Below, in pieces: positions 41,630-50,501 of a stretch of 64,000 nucleotides of DNA. This DNA is from Rhodococcus sp. 105337. Its GTDB lineage: Bacteria > Actinomycetota > Actinomycetes > Mycobacteriales > Mycobacteriaceae. Position 1 is the stretch's first letter; the number at the start of each line of letters is the position of its first letter. The position numbers and the translations under genes were made by a program. The notes below the pieces were generated by a model that was not told where the DNA came from, searched no databases, and saw only the letters and a program-made list of their open reading frames with translations. The stretch is taken from the NCBI RefSeq assembly GCF_012844225.1, contig NZ_JABAGQ010000003.1, positions 1-64,000 of the forward strand, in the 5' to 3' direction.

Positions 41630-42985
41630 TCAGTCCCGTACGCGCAGATCCACAGGCTGGCCGTCGGAGGGGAACGGCAGGGACGTGAAATTCAGTGGCG
41701 CGACGTAGCCGGGGTCGACATCCCAGTCGAAGCGCAGCAGCAGGTGATGCATGATCGCTTTGATCTCGGCGCCGGCGAAGTGCATTCCCAGGCATTTGTG
41801 CACACCTCCGCCGAAGGGCTCCCAGGCGTACCGATGCACCTTGTCTTCGCGCCGGTGCTCCGCAAAGCGTTCGGGGTCGAATCGTTCGGGGTCCGGCCAG
41901 TACTGCGGCATGTGGTGAGTGAAGTGCGGCGCCACTGCGGCGTACGTTCCCGCGGGCACGAAATGCCCCTGCACCTCGGTGTCGCGCACCGCCCGGCGCG
42001 CCATGACCGGCACGGGGGCAACGATACGGAGGCACTCCTTCATGACCAGATCGAGACCGACCAGACCGTCGAGGTCCCCGTAACCGGGTGTCGATGTGCC
42101 CAGTGCGAGCGACTCCGCCCGGCACCTCTCCCGCCACTGCGGATGCTGACCGAGGTACTGCATCATCGTGGAGAGGGTGATCGTGGACGTGTCGTGCGCG
42201 GCCATGAGCAGGAAGATCATGTGGTCGACGACCTCGTCGTCGCTGAAGCGTTGTCCTGCTTCGGATTCGATGTGGCAGAGCACGGAGAACAGGTCGTCGG
42301 TCTCGTGGGTGCGGCGCGCCGGGAGGTACCGGCGGAAGAACTCTTCGAGGAGACGGCGGCCGTCGAGTCCCCGCTTCCACCGCGTGCCGGGGACGGGATA
42401 GCGGATCACCGAGGTCGCCGCTTGGACGCAGTCGACGAAAGCCTTCTTGATTGCGTCGATCTCACGCTCGGTACTGCCTTCCGCCCCGCCCATGAAGATG
42501 TCCGTGGCGAGATCGAGCGTGAGTGTCTTGAGTTCGGTGTAGGCACGGAACCCGTCGGTGGGCACCCACGTGTCGAGTGCGGCAGCGATGGCCGGGTGGA
42601 GGGCGTCGACCGTCTTCTCGAGGCGTGAGCGAGTGAACGCCTGCTGCATGATCCGGCGGTGCCGCAGGTGTTCGTCCGAGTCGAGCAGCATGAGGCCGCC
42701 GTGGAAGAAGGGGCCGATCAGCGCCGACCACCCGTCGCTGTTCACAAAGGCCCGATCCTTGTTCTGGAGCACTTCCTGGCACGCGTCGGGACCGAGGACG
42801 GCAACCCAGCGCCGGCCGATCATCGTGAACCACGAGACCTCGCCGTAGGTGTCCCACCGCTTCTGCATCATCGTCAGCGGATCGCGGATGTACTCGAGCG
42901 CGTGGCCGACGAGGGGCGGACCCGCGTGGCCCGGGATCGGCTGCAACTGCGAGTCGGCGGGTGGAGCGGCCAGGATCTTCGTCAC
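41630..42985 (-). CDS. Cytochrome P450 (CYP51-like group)
   Basis: The 451-residue P450 has the proline-rich start PIPGHAGPPLVGHALEYIRD, I-helix LLMAAHDTSTITLS, K-helix KECLRIVAPVP, and haem loop FGGGVHKCLGMHFA with Cys near 395. The HDT I-helix and the GGGxHxCLG loop place it with the CYP51/CYP136-like group of sterol-related P450s rather than the common soluble bacterial type; the length fits. No ferredoxin is adjacent. A perfect 24-bp palindrome lies 24 bases upstream of its start and is shared with a divergent TetR gene. Substrate not assignable. Confidence 0.93.
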   Translation of the reverse strand: MTKILAAPPADSQLQPIPGHAGPPLVGHALEYIRDPLTMMQKRWDTYGEVSWFTMIGRRWVAVLGPDACQEVLQNKDRAFVNSDGWSALIGPFFHGGLMLLDSDEHLRHRRIMQQAFTRSRLEKTVDALHPAIAAALDTWVPTDGFRAYTELKTLTLDLATDIFMGGAEGSTEREIDAIKKAFVDCVQAATSVIRYPVPGTRWKRGLDGRRLLEEFFRRYLPARRTHETDDLFSVLCHIESEAGQRFSDDEVVDHMIFLLMAAHDTSTITLSTMMQYLGQHPQWRERCRAESLALGTSTPGYGDLDGLVGLDLVMKECLRIVAPVPVMARRAVRDTEVQGHFVPAGTYAAVAPHFTHHMPQYWPDPERFDPERFAEHRREDKVHRYAWEPFGGGVHKCLGMHFAGAEIKAIMHHLLLRFDWDVDPGYVAPLNFTSLPFPSDGQPVDLRVRD

Positions 42986-43008
42986 GATGAACCCTCATTC
43001 CCGAATTG

Positions 43009-43032
43009 ATCTGACAGGACGCTCTGTCAGAT
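43009..43032. promoter_or_regulatory. Long perfect inverted repeat, probable TetR operator
   Basis: ATCTGACAG-GACGCT-CTGTCAGAT has perfect 9-base arms around a 6-base centre. It lies 24 bases before the P450 start and 46 bases before the TetR start. A further half-site CTGTCAAGAT occurs at about 43061-43070, close to the TetR start. Confidence 0.8.
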
Positions 43033-43077
43033 GTTTGTAGTGTGTGTCACACCGATCCCGTCTGTCAAGATCGGGGT

Positions 43078-43698
43078 ATGACATCCCCTACGCCCCGCCG
43101 GTATGCGGGCCTGACCGGCGAGCAGCGCGCGGCATCACGGCGCGAGAGCCTGCTCGAGGCAGGGCTGGAGGTGTTTGCGGCCGCCGGGCAGAGCGGCGCC
43201 ACCATGACCGCCATCTGCGCGCAGGCCAAACTGACCGAGCGCTACTTCTACGAAAGCTTCACCAGCAGAGACGAATTGCTACAGGCGGTGCTGGACCGGA
43301 TCGCCGACGAGATCCGCGACGCCGGCCTGAGTGCACTGCGGACGAGCACCGGAACGCTCGAGCAGCGCGTGCGCAACGCGATCACGGCGTTCGTCACCAT
43401 CCTCACCGACGATCCGCGCAAGGGACGGGTCGCGATGATCCAGTCCGCAGCGTTCGAGCCTCTGCGCTCGCATCGACGCGCGGCACTGCGCGGGTTCGCC
43501 CAGATGGTCGCGGACGAAGCGACGCTGATGTACGGGGACCGCGCGTGGCCCCCGCACCAGGGCGAGATCAACGGACTGCTGTTCGTCGGCGGCCTGGCCG
43601 AACTGGTGACCGCGTGGCTGAACGACGAAATCGCGATTACTCCCGAAGAAATCGTCGACGCGGCGACTCACCAGTTCACGTCCACGGCCCATCGCTGA
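43078..43698 (+). CDS. TetR-family regulator divergent from the CYP51-like P450
   Basis: The 206-residue protein has a TetR HTH (TMTAICAQAKLTERYFYESF, about 40-60) and a helical effector domain. ATG 43078 is chosen over one 12 codons upstream because the upstream stretch overlaps the operator region. It is separated from the P450 by 92 bases that hold the 24-bp palindrome, so it very likely controls itself and the P450, and possibly ligD beyond it. Confidence 0.88.
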   Translation: MTSPTPRRYAGLTGEQRAASRRESLLEAGLEVFAAAGQSGATMTAICAQAKLTERYFYESFTSRDELLQAVLDRIADEIRDAGLSALRTSTGTLEQRVRNAITAFVTILTDDPRKGRVAMIQSAAFEPLRSHRRAALRGFAQMVADEATLMYGDRAWPPHQGEINGLLFVGGLAELVTAWLNDEIAITPEEIVDAATHQFTSTAHR

Positions 43699-43796
43699 CA
43701 TAGCCCGGCTCCTGGGGTTGTTGCCCTCCGCCGCGATCGTTCACAAGCGACTCGCGACAGTGCTACGTTGCGCACACGACCGCGGAGGGAGCCGCC

Positions 43797-45959
43797 GTGT
43801 CCACACGTACTGTCGCTCGCCAATGCACCCTGTGCGAAGCGCACTGCGGAATCCTCGTCACCGTCGACGACGACAGGGTCACCCGCATCGAGGGGGATCC
43901 CGACGACGTGCTCTCACACGGGTACATCTGCCCGAAGGCCACCGCCCTCGCAGATCTGCACTACGACCCGGACCGGCTGCGTCGCCCGATACGGCGGGTC
44001 GGCGACAGCTTCGAAGAGATCGGCTGGGACGAGGCGTTCGCCCTCGCAGGAAACCGGTTGCGCACCATCCAGCGACGGCACGGCCGCGACGCGATCGCGA
44101 TGTACCTGGGCAACCCCGCGGCACACAGCTCCTCTGTCCTCTACGGGATCGCCCTGCGTATCGCCCTCCTCACCAGGAAGTTCTACTCGGCGTCCTCGAT
44201 CGATCAATTCCCGCAGGAGTTCGCAGCGTGGAAGATGTTCGGCTCGAACGTATTGATGCCGATCGCAGACGTCGATCGCACCGACCGCCTCCTGATCCTG
44301 GGGGCCAACCCCGCGGTGTCCAACGGCTCGGTCACCACCATGCCCGACGCCCGCGGACACATCGCCGCGATCCGTCGCCGCGGCGGCTCGGTGGTCGTCG
44401 TCGACCCGCGGCGCACCGAGACCGCGCGGCTCGCGGACGAACACGTCGCGGTATCTCCGGGCGGCGATCCGTACCTGCTGCTCGGAATGCTGCACACGAT
44501 CTTCGCCGACGGTATCCGCCAGGCCCCCGGCACCGTGCCCCTGGCCGGCACGGAGGAATTGGCCCAGCTGGTCGCGGCCTGCACACCCGACAAGATGGCG
44601 CCGCACGCCGGGGTGGACGCGGACACGATCCGACGACTCGCCCGCGACCAGGCTTCGGCACGGTCCGCGGTCGCATACGCCCGCATCGGTGTCTGCCATC
44701 AGGTCACCGGCACCCTCACCCACTGGCTGGTGAACACCCTCAACGCCGTGACCGGAAATCTCGACCGGCCGGGCGGCCAGATGTTTTCCTCACCTCCGAT
44801 CGACGCGGCGCGTCTTCTGCGGCGACTCGGTTCCGGATACGGCATGTGGAGCAACCGCACCGGCGAGCACAAGTCGTTCCGCACGGAACTGCCGGTGGTG
44901 GGCTTGGCGGACGAGATTCTCGGTGACGCACAGGATTCCGCCGGTCCGGTACGCGCTCTGGTCACCTACGCCGGAAACCCGGTGCTGTCCACCCCGCACG
45001 GCGGCCGTCTCGACGAGGCCCTCGACAGCCTCGACTTCTTCGTCGCGGTCGACATGTACCTCACCGAGACATCCAGGCACGCCGACCTGATCCTTCCGCC
45101 GGTATCCCACCTCGAACGGGACGAGTTCGATTTCCTGTTCCCGGTCTTCTCCGTCCGGAACAACGCACGGTTCAGCGCACGGGTGTTCGAACCTGCGGCC
45201 GACGCGCTCGAGGACTGGCAGATCATGTCGCGCCTGACCCTCGAGGTACTTCCGCTTCCCTTCCGCAGCTGGTCGGCTCGTCCTTTCCGCGCGCTGCTCG
45301 GCCGACTCAGCCCACTACGGCTGAGCGCGTTCGGCGTCCTGGCCGGACCGCACGGAGTCCTGCGTCGCGGGCGTCGAGGATTGACACTCGGGCGGATCCG
45401 GCGCGCCCGCGGCGGAATCGACCTCGGGCCGCTGCAACCACGGCTCCGGTCCCTGGTGGCTACGCGGGATCGCCGCGTGCACGTGGCGCCGCCGGAGTTC
45501 GTCGAGGAGACACGTCGCCTGCTCACCGACGCCGAGAACGACTCCCGGGAAGAGGAATTCGATCTCCGGCTGATCGGGCGACGCCACCTGCGATCGAACA
45601 ACTCGTGGTTGCACAACGTTCCGACCATGGTGAAGGGCCGAGACCGGTGCACGGTCCTGATGCATCCCGACGACGCGGCGTCCCGGTCGCTCGTGCACGG
45701 TCAGCCGGTGACAGTGCGCTCCCGAATCGGGAGCATCGTGGTGCCCGTCGAGGTCAGCGACGAAATCCGGGCCGGCACGGTCGCCATCCCGCACGGGTGG
45801 GGTCACGCTGAGAAGGGTGTCGGCTGGTTCACCGCCGCCGCGCATCCCGGCGCCAACGTCAACCTGCTGCACGACCCGGCGGTCACCGATACGTTCACCG
45901 GCAATGCCGCGGTGAATGCGACGATGGTGAGCGTCGCCGCGACGGCTGGTACGTCGTGA
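43797..45959 (+). CDS. Molybdopterin-dependent oxidoreductase with N-terminal Fe-S cluster
   Basis: The 720-residue protein has CTLCEAHCGILV and GYICPKA (C-x2-C-x3-C-x~27-C), binding a 4Fe-4S cluster, then bis-MGD domains with NPAVSNGSVTTMPDARG (about 170), VVVDPRRTETARLADEHV cut as VVDPRRTETARLAD, and a C-terminal dinucleotide-binding barrel with LRSNNSWLHNVPTMV and GNAAVNATMVSV. It belongs to the DMSO-reductase superfamily, resembling actinobacterial BisC/FdhF-like enzymes. There is no twin-Arg signal, so it is cytoplasmic. The Mo ligand cannot be told by eye. The GTG start follows GCGGAGGGAG. No partner subunit adjoins. Confidence 0.9.
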   Translation: MSTRTVARQCTLCEAHCGILVTVDDDRVTRIEGDPDDVLSHGYICPKATALADLHYDPDRLRRPIRRVGDSFEEIGWDEAFALAGNRLRTIQRRHGRDAIAMYLGNPAAHSSSVLYGIALRIALLTRKFYSASSIDQFPQEFAAWKMFGSNVLMPIADVDRTDRLLILGANPAVSNGSVTTMPDARGHIAAIRRRGGSVVVVDPRRTETARLADEHVAVSPGGDPYLLLGMLHTIFADGIRQAPGTVPLAGTEELAQLVAACTPDKMAPHAGVDADTIRRLARDQASARSAVAYARIGVCHQVTGTLTHWLVNTLNAVTGNLDRPGGQMFSSPPIDAARLLRRLGSGYGMWSNRTGEHKSFRTELPVVGLADEILGDAQDSAGPVRALVTYAGNPVLSTPHGGRLDEALDSLDFFVAVDMYLTETSRHADLILPPVSHLERDEFDFLFPVFSVRNNARFSARVFEPAADALEDWQIMSRLTLEVLPLPFRSWSARPFRALLGRLSPLRLSAFGVLAGPHGVLRRGRRGLTLGRIRRARGGIDLGPLQPRLRSLVATRDRRVHVAPPEFVEETRRLLTDAENDSREEEFDLRLIGRRHLRSNNSWLHNVPTMVKGRDRCTVLMHPDDAASRSLVHGQPVTVRSRIGSIVVPVEVSDEIRAGTVAIPHGWGHAEKGVGWFTAAAHPGANVNLLHDPAVTDTFTGNAAVNATMVSVAATAGTS

Positions 45960-45974
45960 CGGCTGGTACGTCGT
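45941..45974. repeat. 17-bp tandem duplication across the stop codon of the Mo-enzyme gene
   Basis: GACGGCTGGTACGTCGT occurs at 45941-45957 and again at 45958-45974, followed by a 6-base partial copy. The first copy runs into the TGA stop; the second copy lies outside. It looks like a recent slippage duplication. Confidence 0.8.
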
Positions 45975-46069
45975 GACGGCGACGAGGCAGCACCACGGCG
46001 GGAGCGCCGAAAGAAGGCAGGTGCGGCGCAAAAAAATGCGGCGCAGAAGAATGGCGGGAGCGTGCCCGG

Positions 46070-46501
46070 TCAGCCGTAGAGTCGCGCGAACGTGTCGAGC
46101 GACGCCTGCAGGTCGCCCTGAAGCGCGCGAGCGACTCCCGACCCTATAGGTCCGAACAGCGGCGCTCCCCCGAGGTCGATCTTCATCGTCAGACGAGAGC
46201 CTTCGCCGGCGGCGGTGACGGCGAGCCGCATCGAGAACTTCGTCCCGGCCTTGCCCGTCCCGCGGAGCACCACGTGGTGCGGTGCGTCGAGTTCCACGAC
46301 CGTCCACGTGACGCGGTTGCGCAGGCCCTTGACCGAGACCACCGACTGCAGGGTCGTGCCCGCGGTGAGGGTGTCCGGGAGTTCGCTGCGCCAGCCGTCG
46401 TGGATGGTCAGCCACTCGTCGAAGCTCTGCAGCCGGGATGCCTTCTCCCACGCACGGTGCGGGTCCATGGGGAGTTCGGTCGACACCTCGAGTTTTGCCA
46501 T
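46070..46501 (-). CDS. SRPBCC protein resembling toxin Rv0910
   Basis: The 143-residue START/SRPBCC-fold protein closely follows M. tuberculosis Rv0910 as I recall it: EWLTIHDGWRSELP, VKGLRNRVTWTVV and DLGGAPLFGPIGSGVARALQ correspond position by position to the Rv0910 segments. Rv0910 is reported as a toxin paired with the small protein Rv0909. Here the Rv0909-like genes are about 8 kb away at 54716 and 54992, with a transport block in between, so the partners are separated. A stand-alone role as a lipid- or ligand-binding protein is also possible. Confidence 0.8.
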   Translation of the reverse strand: MAKLEVSTELPMDPHRAWEKASRLQSFDEWLTIHDGWRSELPDTLTAGTTLQSVVSVKGLRNRVTWTVVELDAPHHVVLRGTGKAGTKFSMRLAVTAAGEGSRLTMKIDLGGAPLFGPIGSGVARALQGDLQASLDTFARLYG

Positions 46502-46545
46502 GAGCGGCAGCCTAGACGACCGGCACTGTGGCGGGCCGTACGCGA

Positions 46546-46579
46546 CCGAAGGCCCGCCCCTTTCGGGGCGGGCCTTCGG
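46546..46579. terminator. Strong terminator-like hairpin
   Basis: CCGAAGGCCCGCCCC-TTTC-GGGGCGGGCCTTCGG is a perfect 15-bp stem with a TTTC loop. It lies 24 bases after the actP stop (minus strand) and 45 bases before the SRPBCC start, so it probably ends the DUF485-actP transcript. No T-run follows. Confidence 0.75.
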
Positions 46580-46603
46580 ATCGTCAGGGCGTGTCGGGCA
46601 GAG

Positions 46604-48238
46604 TCAGTGGGAGACAACCTTCTCCACGCCGACGCCGGTCAGCGAGCGAACTTCCATCTCTGCCTGCTTGTAGGGATCTTCCGGCTTGCCGCGGCCCAGG
46701 TACGTGCCGACGATGCCGAGCAGGAAGGCGAGCGGGATGGACACGATGCCGGGGTTCGACAGCGGGAACCAGGAGAAGTCGGCGTCGGGGAACATCGCGG
46801 ACGGGCTGCCGGACACAGCGGGCGAGAACACGATCAGCACGAGGCAGCTGATCAGACCGCCGTAGATGCTGAACAGCGCACCCGTGGTGTTGAACTTCTT
46901 CCAGAACAGCGAGTACAGCAGCGTCGGCAGGTTCGCCGAAGCGGCAACCGCGAAGGCGAGTGCGACCAGGAAGGCGATGTTCTGTCCCATCGCGAGGATG
47001 CCGAGAACGATCGAGACCAGGCCGATCACGACAACGGTGATCCGCGAGACGCGCACCTGCTCGTCCTCGGTGGCGTTGCCGCGCTTGATGACACTGGCGT
47101 AGATGTCGTGGGCGAACGACGCCGACGCGGTGATGGCCAGGCCCGCGACCACGGCGAGGATCGTGGCGAACGCGACCGCCGAGATCACGGCGAGGAACAC
47201 CGTGCCACCGAGTTCGAACGCGAGCAGCGGGGCCGCGGCGTTCTCCTTGCCCGGTGCGTTGAGGATGACGTCCGGACCGACCAGGGCGGCAGCACCGTAA
47301 CCGAGAACCAGCGTGAACAGGTAGAAGCCACCGATGAGCGCGATGGCCCACGTCACGGAGCGACGAGCTTCCTTCGCGGTGGGCACCGTGTAGAAGCGCA
47401 TCAGCACGTGCGGCAGGCCGGCGGTACCGAGCACCAGAGCGAGGCCGAGCGAGATGAAGTCGATCCGCGACATGTCGCTGATGCCGTACTTCGCACCCGG
47501 GGCCAGGACGTCGCGCTGGGCGACAGCCTCGCTCGCGGAACCCGACACCATGGCCTGTGCGTCGGCGAGGAGCTGAGAGAAGTTGCCCCGCACCGCGACC
47601 AGCACGAGCACGAACATCACACCTGCACCGGCGATGAGGAGCACCGCCTTGACCATCTGCACGTAGGTCGTGCCCTTCATGCCGCCGATCAGCACGTACA
47701 CGATCATGAGCACACCGACGACGGCGACGACGACCGCCTGCCCCGTCTTGCCTTCGATGTCGAGCAGGAGCGCAACCAGACCACCTGCACCGGCCATCTG
47801 GGCCAGCAGGTAGAACAGCGACACCGCAAGGGTGGACAGCGCCGCGGCCATGCGCACGGGCCGTTGATTGAGCCGGAAGCTCAGCACGTCGGCCATCGTG
47901 AAACGGCCGGTGTTGCGCAGGAGTTCGGCGACGAGCAGCAACGCGACGAGCCACGCGACCAGGAAGCCGATCGAGTAGAGGAAGCCGTCGTAGCCGTACA
48001 CGGCGATGGCACCCGCGATACCCAGGAAGGACGCTGCCGACAGGTAGTCGCCTGCGATGGCGAACCCGTTCTGCGGGCCGGAGAACTGCCCGCCACCGGT
48101 GTAGAAGTCGGACGCCGTCTTCGTGGTCCGGCTGGCACGGATGACCAGGCCCATGGTGACGACGACGAACGCGAGGAAGATCGCGATATTGAGGAGCGGG
48201 TTACCGATGTCGGTGGTGCCCTGTGCGAGAACGCTCAC
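46604..48238 (-). CDS. actP: Acetate/monocarboxylate sodium symporter (ActP/MctC type)
   Basis: The 544-residue protein has about 13 membrane helices and the sodium:solute symporter pattern GPQNGFAIAGDYLSAASFLG, QMAGAGGLVALLL, VLIGGMKGTTYVQMVKA and GTAGLPHVLMRFYTVPTAKEAR cut as LPHVLMRFYT. Homologues import acetate, pyruvate or propionate with Na+ or H+ (ActP in E. coli, MctC in Corynebacterium). The GTG start overlaps the DUF485 gene by four bases, the classical YjcH-ActP pairing. A palindrome lies upstream of the pair. Confidence 0.94.
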   Translation of the reverse strand: MSVLAQGTTDIGNPLLNIAIFLAFVVVTMGLVIRASRTTKTASDFYTGGGQFSGPQNGFAIAGDYLSAASFLGIAGAIAVYGYDGFLYSIGFLVAWLVALLLVAELLRNTGRFTMADVLSFRLNQRPVRMAAALSTLAVSLFYLLAQMAGAGGLVALLLDIEGKTGQAVVVAVVGVLMIVYVLIGGMKGTTYVQMVKAVLLIAGAGVMFVLVLVAVRGNFSQLLADAQAMVSGSASEAVAQRDVLAPGAKYGISDMSRIDFISLGLALVLGTAGLPHVLMRFYTVPTAKEARRSVTWAIALIGGFYLFTLVLGYGAAALVGPDVILNAPGKENAAAPLLAFELGGTVFLAVISAVAFATILAVVAGLAITASASFAHDIYASVIKRGNATEDEQVRVSRITVVVIGLVSIVLGILAMGQNIAFLVALAFAVAASANLPTLLYSLFWKKFNTTGALFSIYGGLISCLVLIVFSPAVSGSPSAMFPDADFSWFPLSNPGIVSIPLAFLLGIVGTYLGRGKPEDPYKQAEMEVRSLTGVGVEKVVSH

Positions 48239-48597
48239 TGCTGCGGTCCTTCCAGCTCGGTACGGATCGCAGCGGCACGGCCGTCGAGCTGACGACCGGC
48301 AAACTTCACGTACACCCCGGTGATGATGAAGGTGGTCAGGAACTGGGCGAGTCCCAGCAGGAGACCGATGTTGACGTTGCCGATGACCTTGGTGGCCATG
48401 AAGTCGGTCGCGTAGGTCGCGAGCAGAACGTACAAGGCGTACCAGGCCAGGAAGAACGCCGTCACGGGAAACACGAACCGGCGCAGGCGACTGCGCAGCT
48501 CCTGGAACTCAGGGCTTTCCTGCATGTCGACGAACTCTTGCGGCGTCGGAACGCGCCGCTGGGGTACGTCGCTCTCGCTGGGAGGTGCTGTGGTCAC
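48235..48597 (-). CDS. DUF485 (YjcH-like) membrane partner of ActP
   Basis: The 120-residue protein has two membrane helices (FPVTAFFLAWYALYVLLATY; VNIGLLLGLAQFLTTFIITG) and the DUF485 pattern SPEFQELRSRLRRFVFPVT. These small proteins are found next to ActP symporters almost everywhere and are thought to assist them. It overlaps actP by four bases (GTGA). Confidence 0.93.
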   Translation of the reverse strand: MTTAPPSESDVPQRRVPTPQEFVDMQESPEFQELRSRLRRFVFPVTAFFLAWYALYVLLATYATDFMATKVIGNVNIGLLLGLAQFLTTFIITGVYVKFAGRQLDGRAAAIRTELEGPQQ

Positions 48598-48617
48598 TGC
48601 CGACTCCTTGGTCGTAC

Positions 48618-48639
48618 GTGTGAGGTGTAGTGCTCACAC
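48618..48639. promoter_or_regulatory. Inverted repeat upstream of DUF485-actP
   Basis: GTGTGAG-GTGTAGTG-CTCACAC is a perfect 7+8+7 inverted repeat 21 bases before the DUF485 start. The half-sites resemble CRP/GlxR sites (TGTGA/TCACA), but the spacer between TGTGA and TCACA is 10 instead of 6, so a different regulator or a local LytTR-type control is also possible. Confidence 0.6.
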
Positions 48640-48722
48640 ACGTTAATGAGACGGCGATCACACAAATAGAGGGGTGTGCCGACCGCACGCCGAACTGCTG
48701 AGCGATGCGACGAACGGTCGGC

Positions 48723-50495
48723 TCACTGCGACGAACGGCGGTCGTCGAACGCTCCGAGCTCCCGATCCCGGCCCATGCCCAGTCGCTCGGGCACGTGCAT
48801 CCGCGAGAACGTGCGGCCCACATCGGCCGGAATCCGCGTCCGCGTAGCAAGACTCACGGTGATCATGGTCAGGAATGCGAGCGGCACGCTCGCCGCGGCC
48901 GGGTATTCCGACAGCACCGCCGGCCATCCCTCCGCGGTCGCCGGATCGAACCGCACCACGATCGACATCAGGGCGGCACCACCCGCGACGGCGCCGCCCA
49001 CCACCATGCCCGCGGCAGCACCGATTGCCGTCAACCCGCGCCACCAGATCCCCAGTACGAGCAGCGGACACAGCGTGGAGGCGGCGATCGCGAAGACCTG
49101 CCCCACCGACCGCGACAGGTCCAGGGACGTCACCGACAACGCGAGCACGAGCGGCACGACACCCGCGAGCACCGCCGCGAGCCGGAAGTCACGGACCCGC
49201 CCGCGCAACACGTCGGTGGACAGCACCCCCGCCACGCTCACCAGCAGGCCCGACGACGTGGACAGGAACGCCGCGATCGCACCCGAGGCCACGAGCGCCG
49301 CGACCAGTTGCCCGCCCCACCCGGACAGCACCGACCCGGGCAGCAGCAGTACCGCGGCGTCGGAGCGGCCGGTGATGAGCAGTTGCGGGACGTACAGCCG
49401 GGCGAAGACCCCGAGAACGGTGGGGAACAGATAGAACAGCCCGAGGAGCCCGATCACCGCCAGCGAGGTCATGCGGGCGGCACGTCCGTCGGGGTTGGTG
49501 TAGAAGCGGACGAGTACGTGCGGCAACCCCATGGTGCCCAGGAACGTCGCGAGCATCAGTGAGTACACCTGGAACAACGGGTGCGCGCCGCCCGCACCGA
49601 TCCCGGCGCCGGGTGCGGCCCAGGTGTCGTTGTCCGACGGAGCGCCCGCCACCACGGGGACCGGCGACCCCGCCTCGAGCACCAGCTGGGTTCCGGCCCC
49701 GAATTCGTGTTCTCCCGGTGCAAGCTCGATCACGCCGGAGACGGGCACACCGTCCACGTCGCCCCGGGCCGTCACCTCCAGCGGGTCGGCGACCTGCACG
49801 ATGACGTCGACGGTGATGTCGACGGTGGTGGTTTCGGTGACTGTCGGGGGAACAGGACCGTCCACCGCGCGATCATCACCGACGAAATGCAGGATCAGGA
49901 CGAGGGCGGGAATGGCGACCGCGGTGAGCTTGAGCCAATACTGGAACGCCTGCACGAACGTGATCGACCGCATCCCGCCACCGACCACGTTCGCGACGAC
50001 GATGATGCCGACGACTGCGACCCCCACCCAGTCCGGGACGCCGAGAAGAATATTCAGCGTGAGTCCCGCGCCCTGGAACTGCGGCACGAGATAGAGCACG
50101 CAGATGGTCGCGACCACCATCATCGACAGGGTGCGCAGCCATCGTTCGCCGAGACGGAACTCCGCGAAATCCGGCACCGTGTAGGCACCGGATCGCCTCA
50201 GCGGTGCCGCGACGAACAACAACAGCCCGAGATACCCGGCGGTGAACCCGACCGGATACCAGAGGGCGTCTGCCCCGAACTTCGCGACCAGCCCGGCGAC
50301 GCCGAGGAAGGACGCGGCGGACAGGTACTCCCCGGAAATGGCGGCGGCGTTCCACCGCGGCCCGACGCTGCGGGACGCGACGAGGAAATCGGAGGTCGTG
50401 CGGGCCATACGGACGCCGTAGACACCGATCGCGACGGTGGCGACAGCCGCCGCGACGAGGCCGACGACGGTCGCGACGGGAATCGACTCGGTCAT
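48723..50495 (-). CDS. Second sodium/monocarboxylate symporter, with an extracellular insertion
   Basis: The 590-residue protein is of the same family as ActP: AAISGEYLSAASFLGVAGLV, VVGGGMRSITFVQAFQYWLK and GTMGLPHVLVRFYTNPDG. Unlike the ActP copy it has a 90-residue hydrophilic insertion after helix 6 (VDITVDVIVQVADPLEVTAR to the GAGIGAGGAHP region), rich in Val, Thr and Pro and probably outside the cell. It is downstream of the LytS/LytTR genes and a small membrane protein on the same strand, 6 bases after the latter, so it is likely their target. Substrate probably a short monocarboxylate; not proven. Confidence 0.9.
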   Translation of the reverse strand: MTESIPVATVVGLVAAAVATVAIGVYGVRMARTTSDFLVASRSVGPRWNAAAISGEYLSAASFLGVAGLVAKFGADALWYPVGFTAGYLGLLLFVAAPLRRSGAYTVPDFAEFRLGERWLRTLSMMVVATICVLYLVPQFQGAGLTLNILLGVPDWVGVAVVGIIVVANVVGGGMRSITFVQAFQYWLKLTAVAIPALVLILHFVGDDRAVDGPVPPTVTETTTVDITVDVIVQVADPLEVTARGDVDGVPVSGVIELAPGEHEFGAGTQLVLEAGSPVPVVAGAPSDNDTWAAPGAGIGAGGAHPLFQVYSLMLATFLGTMGLPHVLVRFYTNPDGRAARMTSLAVIGLLGLFYLFPTVLGVFARLYVPQLLITGRSDAAVLLLPGSVLSGWGGQLVAALVASGAIAAFLSTSSGLLVSVAGVLSTDVLRGRVRDFRLAAVLAGVVPLVLALSVTSLDLSRSVGQVFAIAASTLCPLLVLGIWWRGLTAIGAAAGMVVGGAVAGGAALMSIVVRFDPATAEGWPAVLSEYPAAASVPLAFLTMITVSLATRTRIPADVGRTFSRMHVPERLGMGRDRELGAFDDRRSSQ

Positions 50496-50501
50496 GGCGC
50501 G

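Noticed and set aside
39300-42985. A Ku gene next to ligD
   Set aside because: Neither neighbour has a Ku core; the adjacent genes are a P450 and a response regulator.
45975-46069. A small gene in the repeat-rich gap after the molybdoenzyme
   Set aside because: No frame has a start with a ribosome site and the sequence is dominated by short repeated elements.
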